From assembly GCA_020853575.1 (NCBI GenBank), contig JADYYP010000086.1, positions 1-36,098 of the forward strand: a stretch of DNA of 36,098 bases, in the 5' to 3' direction. Shown here piece by piece: positions 22,254 to 28,506 of this stretch. The position numbers and the translations under genes were made by a program. Position 1 is the first letter of the stretch. Every line of letters starts with the position of its first letter. This DNA comes from Planctomycetota bacterium (GTDB taxonomy: Bacteria > Planctomycetota > UBA1135 > GCA-002686595). The notes beneath the pieces are model-generated. The model did no database searches. It worked only from the letters and a program-made list of their open reading frames with translations, and had not been told where the DNA came from.

Positions 22254-24323
22254 TCAGGGCCCCTCGACGCGCGAGAACACGTAGTTTCCCTGGGCGTTCC
22301 GCCGCAGCACGATGCGGACCTCGCCCAACACGCTGCGCGCCACCAGGCGCAGTTCCTCGGGCGATCCGTCGAGCGCCTTGCCGACCTTCTCGAAGGTCAA
22401 GCGCACCTTGCCACCCTCGATGCGGTGCACCACGTTGCCGTCGCTCGACTCATCGAAGCTCTCGGCTCCGGCCTCGAGCCGGAACAGCGGGCCGAGCAGC
22501 ATGATCTCGCGCGGCAGCTCGATCGACAGGTCATCGGGCGTCAAGAGTTTCTTGACGCGCTCCAGCGTGACGTTGGACTCGCCCAGACCGCCGAGCACTC
22601 CGCGCAAGCGTTCGCTCAGCGTCGGTCGGCGCGCGGGGTCGCCGCCGAGGACTCCGTGGCTCGCCGCGCGCTCGCTCTTGGTGGCGATCGAGTCGATCCA
22701 GCACACCGCTTCGTCGCACACCAGCACGGCGCGGATCGGCGGCACGACATCCGCGAACGCCTTGTGCGTGCCGAGCCCGTCGAACTCGAGCTCGAGCGCG
22801 CCGAAGCTGGTCGACGCGTTGGCCGGGACGAGCGCCTGCGTCTTGCCGACGGTGAAGGGCTCGTACTCGCCTTCGACCATGTCGGTGAAGCGCACGGCCA
22901 GCACCAACGCCGCGTTGTGCAGCGTCTTGTCGCTGCGGTTGTCGACGGTGACCTCGACGGCCTCTCCGAAAGTGCGCTGCTCGATGCGCAGATCGAGGTA
23001 CGACTTCTCGGGGAACACGTCGCGGTACAGCTCGCCGAGCAGGCCCTCGCAGAACTGCAGGTCGTACAGCACCAGGTCCCACTGGCCCTGGGCGCGGCGC
23101 CGCGCGAAGTGGTCCTTGACGTGCTCGAGCGCGCGCGGCCCGTGGCCCTGGGCGAGTTCTAGACGCGCGAGCTGCAGCTCGGGGCTGAACCAATTCGCGC
23201 CCAGCATCATCGCGCGGTAGAGCTGCGTGATGTGCCCGCCCTGGCGCGTCTTGCGCAGGTACTCGCGGCTGCGGTAGGGATCGAGCACGTCGCGCAAGCG
23301 CTCGGCCTGCTCCGGATAGCGCGTCATCGCCAGCTCGAGATCCGTGCGCGCGGCGGCCGCGCGGTCGCGCTTGACGTTCCACAGTCCGCGCAACAGCAGC
23401 GCCGGGGCGCAGTCGGGGTTCTCGGCGAGCACGGACGCGAGCAGCTCGTCGACCCCGACCTGGCGCTCGGCCGCGGCTCCCGCTGGCGCGACCTGCGCGG
23501 CGCCTTCGATCTGCGTCAGAGCCAGCAGCAGCTTGGACTCTTCGTCGAACGGCGCCATGGCCAGCGCCGCTTGCGCGGACACCGCGGCCGCGTCGAAGTC
23601 GAGCTCGAAGGCCTGCAGGTAGGCGCGGTCGCGCTGCGCGCACAGCCGTGCCCATTCGTCCTCGACCTCGCGGAACACCGGGACCGACGCATCGAGCGCC
23701 GCGAGCAGCTCCTCTTCGAAGCGCACCAGCTCCGCGAAGGTCGCCGTGCGTTGGGCCTCGCGGCGCGCGCGTTCCTCGGCGAGCACGCGTTGCCGCGCGG
23801 GGTCAGACGGGCTGAGCGAGATCGTGCCCAAGGGAGTGGTGGCCTTGACGTCGGATGCTTGCAGCACCTTCGAGAGCTCGTCGCTCCAGCGGCCGAAGAC
23901 CTGCCACAACTCCTGCTCGTGCTCTTGGCGCTCGAGCGCCCCGTAGTACTTCACGAGCACGTCCAGGATGCGTTCGCGCGCGGCGATCATCTCGGGCGCG
24001 ACGCGCCGGTAGTCCGTGCGCCGCAAGCTCTCGAAGTACTCGCGCAACGACGAGGTGTGCTTCACGGCGAGGTCGAGCTCGCGCACCACGCGCATCGTCG
24101 CTTCGATGTCGTAGGGGCCGCTCGCTGCAGCCGCCTGCTCCATCGCCGCGCGCACGGGCTCGACTTCGGTGCGCACCGTTTCGGCGTGCTCGCGTGCCAC
24201 GCGCGCCGCCTCGTCCTCGCGCTCGCGCGAAGCGAAGTACAGGCCCGCGGCCAGGGCGCAGGCGAGTGCGAACCCACCTCCGAACAAGAGCACGCGCGCG
24301 ACCGGCGACGTGGGCGAGCTCAC
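22254..24323 (-). CDS. Membrane-anchored TPR/coiled-coil protein of unknown function
   Basis: A 689-residue protein with a GTG start overlapping the stop of the glycogen-synthase-like gene (GTGA). One transmembrane helix spans about residues 10-30 (VLLFGGGFALACALAAGLYF). Charged helices rich in Glu/Arg follow, with coiled-coil character near residues 33-60 and 170-210. Residues about 250-400 resemble irregular tetratricopeptide helices (AFELDFDAAAVSAQAALAMAP). The C-terminal third is predicted beta-rich (TFGEAVEVTVDNRSDKTLHN), like an extracytoplasmic Ig-type fold. I do not recognise the family. Strict coupling to the GT5 gene suggests a shared process, for instance at a membrane. Confidence 0.65.
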   Translation of the reverse strand: MSSPTSPVARVLLFGGGFALACALAAGLYFASREREDEAARVAREHAETVRTEVEPVRAAMEQAAAASGPYDIEATMRVVRELDLAVKHTSSLREYFESLRRTDYRRVAPEMIAARERILDVLVKYYGALERQEHEQELWQVFGRWSDELSKVLQASDVKATTPLGTISLSPSDPARQRVLAEERARREAQRTATFAELVRFEEELLAALDASVPVFREVEDEWARLCAQRDRAYLQAFELDFDAAAVSAQAALAMAPFDEESKLLLALTQIEGAAQVAPAGAAAERQVGVDELLASVLAENPDCAPALLLRGLWNVKRDRAAAARTDLELAMTRYPEQAERLRDVLDPYRSREYLRKTRQGGHITQLYRAMMLGANWFSPELQLARLELAQGHGPRALEHVKDHFARRRAQGQWDLVLYDLQFCEGLLGELYRDVFPEKSYLDLRIEQRTFGEAVEVTVDNRSDKTLHNAALVLAVRFTDMVEGEYEPFTVGKTQALVPANASTSFGALELEFDGLGTHKAFADVVPPIRAVLVCDEAVCWIDSIATKSERAASHGVLGGDPARRPTLSERLRGVLGGLGESNVTLERVKKLLTPDDLSIELPREIMLLGPLFRLEAGAESFDESSDGNVVHRIEGGKVRLTFEKVGKALDGSPEELRLVARSVLGEVRIVLRRNAQGNYVFSRVEGP

Positions 24324-25807
24324 GCCGACTCGGAGCGCGGTTTGGTCCGTCGCGTGACGCGCCGGTAGGCCTTGAGGTACTCCTGCGCCGTCGCGGCCCA
24401 CGAGAAGTCCTGCTTCATGCAACGCAGCACGATCTGGCGCCACGCATCCTGGCTCTTGTAGAGCTTGCGAGCGTTCTCCAGACCGTCGAGCAGGCTCTCT
24501 CCGGTGTAGCTCGAGAAGTGGAAGCCCGTGCCGTTGCGCGGGTTCTTCTGCGCGTCGAGCACGTAGTCCTCGAGTCCACCGCCGGCGTAGACCAGCGGCA
24601 CCGCGCCGTAGCGCATGCCGATCGCGCACAGCGCGTTGCCCGGGTGATAGTGGGCCGGCAAGAGCAGCACGTCCGCGGCGGCGATGATCTGATGCGCCAG
24701 GCTCAGCTGGTAGCCCTCGAGCACGCGGCAACGGCCGAAGAACGTGGTCTGGATGGTCTTGAGGCGCTCGTGGATGTCGGGGCGACCCGAGCCCATCAGC
24801 ACGCACTCGACGCCGCGCTCCAGCGCCGTGGTCAGCACCTCGGCCAGGATTTCGCACCCGCTGTCGGCGTCGAAGCGTCCGAGCATCACGGCCAGCGGCG
24901 TGCGAGCACCGGGTTCGAGCTTGAGCGTCGTCTGCAGCGCGGCCTTGCACTTGACCTTGCCCGCCAAGGTCTTGTCCTTGTGCGAGTAGCCCTTGACCAA
25001 CACCGTGTCCGTCGCCGGATCCCAGGTGTTGTAGTCGATGCCGCTGGCGATGCCGATGAGCTCCTTCGAGCGACGGCGGAAGACATCCTCGAGCCCGTAA
25101 CCGCGGTCGAGCTGTTGGATGCGCTCGGCGTGTCCCGGGGAGTGCGTACCGATGATCGTGGCGAACTCGGCGCCGGCCTTGAGGAAGTTGACCTTGCCCG
25201 CCAGCTCGACACCGCCGACGGCCTGGAAGACGCGGTAGGGCAGACCCAGGCGCGGCAGGACCTCGCGCTCGAAGGTGCCCTGGATGGCGATGTTGTGGAT
25301 CTGGAAGTAGGTGCCCGCCCGGGACGCGGGATGCTCGGGGCGGCGCTGCACGAACTCGAGCTCGTGCAGCACCGGCAAGATGCCGGTGGCCCAGTCGAAG
25401 CAGTGGATCACCTCGGCCTCGAACTCGAGCGTCGCCAGGCTCTCGAGCACGGCGCGCGCGAACACCGCATAGCGCCGCCAGTTGTCGTCGTAGGGCCCTT
25501 CGTCGCCGCCGTAGGGCTGGCGCCCCTCGAAGAACTGCGGGTGGCCGAAGAGGTACACCGGGACGGCTCCCAGCAGTCCGCTGTGGATCTGGAACGAGGT
25601 GCGACCGTCGGTGTCCTGGGCGCTGACGCTCCCCAGCGCCTTCAGAGACGTCAGCTTGTCGAGCGCGACCGACTGCGTGAAGGGCAGGAACACGCGCGCG
25701 TCGGCACCGCTCTCGGCCAGCGCCTTGGGCAGGGCGGCAGCGACCTCGGCCAGCGGCGTTCGTCGCACCAACGGATCGATCTCGGGTGTGACGAAGGCGA
25801 CCTTCAT
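24320..25807 (-). CDS. Divergent GT5 glycogen/starch synthase-like protein
   Basis: A 495-residue GT-B protein with the length and motif order of bacterial GlgA: MKVAFVTPEIDPL at the start, FDWATGILP, FQIHNIAIQGTFE, ASGIDYNTWDPATD and GGGLEDYVLD. The His-Asn of the HNxAxQG motif is kept. Several donor-site residues differ from E. coli GlgA, which aligns without gaps at the N terminus: Lys15-Thr-Gly-Gly-Leu is RRTPL (15-19), Asp 21 is Glu, the Lys of RLxxQKG is not conserved (GRFDADSGCE), and the Glu and Cys of FEPCGL are replaced (HYHPGNAL). It may use another donor, have weak activity, or be a regulatory paralogue. It is the first gene of an eight-gene minus-strand run, so the symbol glgA is withheld. 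Confidence 0.78.
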   Translation of the reverse strand: MKVAFVTPEIDPLVRRTPLAEVAAALPKALAESGADARVFLPFTQSVALDKLTSLKALGSVSAQDTDGRTSFQIHSGLLGAVPVYLFGHPQFFEGRQPYGGDEGPYDDNWRRYAVFARAVLESLATLEFEAEVIHCFDWATGILPVLHELEFVQRRPEHPASRAGTYFQIHNIAIQGTFEREVLPRLGLPYRVFQAVGGVELAGKVNFLKAGAEFATIIGTHSPGHAERIQQLDRGYGLEDVFRRRSKELIGIASGIDYNTWDPATDTVLVKGYSHKDKTLAGKVKCKAALQTTLKLEPGARTPLAVMLGRFDADSGCEILAEVLTTALERGVECVLMGSGRPDIHERLKTIQTTFFGRCRVLEGYQLSLAHQIIAAADVLLLPAHYHPGNALCAIGMRYGAVPLVYAGGGLEDYVLDAQKNPRNGTGFHFSSYTGESLLDGLENARKLYKSQDAWRQIVLRCMKQDFSWAATAQEYLKAYRRVTRRTKPRSESA

Positions 25808-26234
25808 GCGGCGCGCTCCGAAAGCGACCCAAGGCGGCGCGCCCGGGCACCGGCCGTGGACTCGTTCGAGCGCGCTCGCGCGCTGCGCGGAAGTCGTTGC
25901 GAACGATGTTTCATCGTCCAGTCGTCCTGCGATCGAGTTGAAGGTGCACTTCCGGAGACCCTAGCCCGTGCTCCGGCGGGAGGCATCCGCCCGACCCGCG
26001 CGCGCAACCCTAGGAAAGCCCTCCGAGCTTGCCCAAGGGCGGGCCTCGAAGTTGTTCGTAACCAACGTGCGCAAAAGGACTTGTAGCGTAGCCGAAATGC
26101 CGACGGAGGGGCTGCGCCGGACCCCGGAGCGAGGCGCGGGAGGCGCTGGCTGAGGTGGGACGGGGCGTGCCCGGGCGCTAGAATCCCGCCCCTTTTTCGC
26201 CGCGCTCGGCGCATTCCTCCCAGCTCCTCGCCGC
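25808..26234. other. Divergent intergenic region, 427 bases
   Basis: This gap separates the minus-strand GT5 gene from the plus-strand cyclodeaminase gene. It contains a short palindrome ACGATG-TTT-CATCGT (25903-25917), a locally less GC-rich stretch around 26046-26100 with TTGTTCGTAACCAACG, and a TAGAAT box near its right end. No convincing open reading frame with a ribosome binding site, no tRNA fold and no riboswitch that I recognise is present. Promoters for both flanking operons should lie here; the one for the minus strand could not be located. Confidence 0.5.
26179..26184 (+). promoter_or_regulatory. Candidate -10 box before the cyclodeaminase-family gene
   Basis: TAGAAT, 50 bases before the ATG at 26235, the closest match to the bacterial -10 consensus in the window. 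The -35 region (GTGGGA/TGGGAC) is weak. It is followed by CCCCTTTTTCGCC. Confidence 0.4.
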
Positions 26235-26876
26235 ATGACCCAGCCGTCGCGTCTCAACGACCTCACGCTCGACCAGTTCGCAGAGGCCCTCGCGGCCAAG
26301 TCCGCGACGCCCGGTGGGGGCAGTCTGGCGGCCTACATGGTGGCTTGCGGCGCGGCCACGGTGTCGATGGCCTACCGCTTCACCTCGGGCGAGAAGTACG
26401 CGGCCGTCGCGGCGTCGATGGCCGCGCGCGTGGAGGAGCTCGACCAGACGCGCCGGCGCGCGCTCGAGCTCGTGCAGCTCGACAGCGCCGCCTACGACGC
26501 CGTCACCGCGGCCTTTGCCTTGCCCAAGGCGACCGAGGCCGACAAGGTGGCGCGCGCAGCCGCGGTGCAGCAGGCGCTCAAGGGTGCGCTCGAAGTTCCC
26601 TTCGAGACCATGGCCTTGGGTGTCGCCGTGCTGCAGCTCGCGGTGCAGGGCGTGTCGGCGATCAACCCGAATTTGGCCAGCGATTGCGGCAGCGGCGCGC
26701 TGGCCGCGCTGGCGGGGATCGAGAGCGCCGCGGCGAACGTGCGCATCAACGCTGCGTCGATCAAGGATGCCGCCTACGTCCAACACAAGTCGGAGGCCGC
26801 GCGGGCGATGTCCGCGGCGGCGCGCAAGCTCGCCGAGCAGGTGCGCGGCGTGGTCCAAAAGCACTTGGGAGCCTAG
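26235..26876 (+). CDS. Cyclodeaminase/cyclohydrolase (FTCD_C) family protein
   Basis: A 213-residue all-helical protein. SATPGGGSLAAYMVACGAA (24-42) is the hallmark of the formiminotransferase-cyclodeaminase C-terminal family, and NPNLASDCGSGALAALAGIE near residues 142-161 is the second conserved segment. In this family the fold binds folate; members act as formiminotetrahydrofolate cyclodeaminase or methenyl-tetrahydrofolate cyclohydrolase. Standalone versions are common, and the reaction cannot be decided here since no histidine-degradation gene is nearby. The next gene, phosphoglycerate mutase, follows after five bases, so the two are probably cotranscribed. Confidence 0.85.
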   Translation: MTQPSRLNDLTLDQFAEALAAKSATPGGGSLAAYMVACGAATVSMAYRFTSGEKYAAVAASMAARVEELDQTRRRALELVQLDSAAYDAVTAAFALPKATEADKVARAAAVQQALKGALEVPFETMALGVAVLQLAVQGVSAINPNLASDCGSGALAALAGIESAAANVRINAASIKDAAYVQHKSEAARAMSAAARKLAEQVRGVVQKHLGA

Positions 26877-26881
26877 ACGCG

Positions 26882-27631
26882 ATGTACAAGATCGTCCTGA
26901 TCCGCCACGGGGAGAGTCAGTGGAACCGCGAGAACCGCTTCACGGGTTGGCGCGACGTGCCGCTCTCGGAGAAAGGCGTGGGCGAGGCGCGTGAAGCGGG
27001 CCGACGCTTGCGCGAGGCGGGCTTCGTCTTCGATTCGGCGTTCACGTCGCTGCTCAAGCGCGCCATCACGACGCTCAACCTGGTGCTCGACGAGCTCGAC
27101 CAACAGTGGATCCCGGTCACCAAGGACTGGCGGCTCAACGAGCGGCACTACGGCGCCCTGACCGGGCTCGACAAGGCCGAGACGGCCGCGCGCCACGGAG
27201 AGCAGCAGGTGCTGATCTGGCGCCGCAGCTACGACATCCCTCCGCCGGCTTTCACCGCGGGCGACGCGCAAAACCCGTCGGTCGATCGACGCTACGCGGC
27301 CCTCCAGCAGAGCGAACTCCCGTTGACCGAGTCGCTCAAGGACACCGTGGCGCGTGTCGTGCCCTACTGGAACGCCTCGATCGCGCCGCGCGTCAAGGCC
27401 GGCGAGCGCTTGATCGTCGCAGCGCACGGCAACAGCTTGCGAGCGCTGGTCAAGCACCTCGATCAGATCGCCGACGACAAGATCGTCGCGCTCAACATCC
27501 CGACCGGGATTCCGCTGGTCTACGAGCTCGACGCGCAACTGAAGCCACTCTCCAGTCGCTATCTGGCCAGCGAGGCGGAGATCGCGGCCGCCCAACACGC
27601 CGTCGCCGCCCAGGGCAAGGCCAAGCACTGA
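26882..27631 (+). CDS. gpmA: 2,3-bisphosphoglycerate-dependent phosphoglycerate mutase
   Basis: A 249-residue protein of the usual dPGM length. LIRHGESQWNRENRFTGW (6-23) contains the phosphohistidine (His 9) and substrate Arg; NERHYGALTGLDKAETA carries the catalytic Glu; AAHGNSLRALVKHLD has the second catalytic His; NIPTGIPLVYEL closes the fold. It interconverts 3- and 2-phosphoglycerate in glycolysis and gluconeogenesis. It lies five bases after the cyclodeaminase-family gene and shows no unusual substitutions. Confidence 0.95.
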   Translation: MYKIVLIRHGESQWNRENRFTGWRDVPLSEKGVGEAREAGRRLREAGFVFDSAFTSLLKRAITTLNLVLDELDQQWIPVTKDWRLNERHYGALTGLDKAETAARHGEQQVLIWRRSYDIPPPAFTAGDAQNPSVDRRYAALQQSELPLTESLKDTVARVVPYWNASIAPRVKAGERLIVAAHGNSLRALVKHLDQIADDKIVALNIPTGIPLVYELDAQLKPLSSRYLASEAEIAAAQHAVAAQGKAKH

Positions 27632-27678
27632 GCGGGCCCTTGGCTGGCGCGGAGCGAGCGCGATCCGGCTCGAGCAGG

Positions 27679-27684
27679 TAGCTT
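27679..27684 (+). promoter_or_regulatory. Candidate -10 box before the SseB-domain gene
   Basis: TAGCTT within GGTAGCTTGG, 6 bases before the GTG at 27691. No ribosome binding site separates the two. Confidence 0.3.
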
Positions 27685-27690
27685 GGCGGC

Positions 27691-28056
27691 GTGTTCGGTT
27701 GGTGGAAGTCCAAGCGCAGTGAGCCGCTGCAGCTCGAGTTGGGCGCGCGCCTGGAGTTCGTCGAGTTGCAGCGCGGTGCGACCGAGGAGCGCTTGATGCG
27801 GTCGCTGGTGCAGCTGTTCCGCTCGCAGCCCGGCGTGCGGCGCGCGTATCTCGCGCGCGTGCGCTATGCCACGGGGCGGTCGAGCGAGGTCGCGCTGTGT
27901 TTGGTCGGCGACGAGAGCGACGCGCTGCACGAGTCGATCGGGAGGCTCTTCTGGGCGATGTTCGAGCAGGGCGAGCACCTGGACGTGCTGTTCGTCGACG
28001 AGCGAGAAGAGTCCGAGCTGCGCGCCGTGTGCGAGCCATTCCACACAGCCGAGTGA
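27691..28056 (+). CDS. Stand-alone SseB C-terminal domain protein
   Basis: A 121-residue protein. From residue about 45 onward, PGVRRAYLARVRYATG, VALCLVGDESDALHESIG, DVLFVDEREESELRAVCEPF match the pattern of the C-terminal domain of SseB (enhanced serine sensitivity B): an AYL motif, a central strand, and a final ePF(Y/H). The N-terminal SseB domain is missing, so this is a single-domain version. The biochemical role of SseB is not established. It starts 59 bases after gpmA and faces the end of the Isc operon across 36 bases. Confidence 0.6.
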   Translation: MFGWWKSKRSEPLQLELGARLEFVELQRGATEERLMRSLVQLFRSQPGVRRAYLARVRYATGRSSEVALCLVGDESDALHESIGRLFWAMFEQGEHLDVLFVDEREESELRAVCEPFHTAE

Positions 28057-28092
28057 GCGGGCCGCTCGCCGCGAGTGGGGCTCGCTGCGCTC

Positions 28093-28506
28093 TCAGCTCG
28101 TGCAACTGGGCCGCGATTCGCGCACGAAGGACGCTTCGTGCGTGTCGAGGTACTCGCGCAGTTTGGCTTCCAAGGATGGCGTCAGTTGCGCGTAGGACAC
28201 GGCGGGTTCGCCGGCGCTCGCGGCGCGCAACCAGACGGCCTGGGCGCTCGCGCCGAGACCCTCGAAGGCCGTCGCGATCTCACGCCGGAGCGCGGGTGGC
28301 GTCGCGCGCGCGAAGTGCGCCCAGCCGTGCACTTGCAGCGAGCGGTCCGCGTGGAACGCGAGGTGCGCGACGCGCTGTACCGGAGACAAGTGCGCGAGTG
28401 CTTCGTGCTCGAGCAAGTCGATGCAGGCCTCGAACACCGCGTTGTCGTTCCAGGCGCGCTCTTGACGCGAAACCCAGCGCAGCGGGAAGGCTCGCGGCGC
28501 GCTCAT
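28093..28506 (-). CDS. DMP19/DUF4375-like protein at the end of the Isc operon
   Basis: A 137-residue protein whose ATG overlaps the hscA stop by ATGA. The segment LSPVQRVAHLAFHADRSLQV followed by HGWAHF and then ALRREIATAFEGLGASAQAVWL resembles the DMP19/DUF4375 pattern (helix, G-G-F-x-Q-Y/F loop, then helix ending G-A-x-x-A). The match is approximate, with HGWAHF in place of NGGFSQY. Bacterial DMP19-like proteins have been described as DNA-mimic or regulatory proteins, but that role cannot be transferred here. Consistent translational coupling to hscA suggests a link to iron-sulfur biogenesis. Confidence 0.5.
   Translation of the reverse strand: MSAPRAFPLRWVSRQERAWNDNAVFEACIDLLEHEALAHLSPVQRVAHLAFHADRSLQVHGWAHFARATPPALRREIATAFEGLGASAQAVWLRAASAGEPAVSYAQLTPSLEAKLREYLDTHEASFVRESRPSCTS

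Noticed and set aside
24324..25850. Long N-terminal extension of the anchored TPR protein frame through the GT5 gene
   Set aside because: The frame is open only because of GC bias; the GTG at 24323 overlapping the GT5 stop gives a protein with a proper membrane anchor, and GT5 motifs lie in the other frame.
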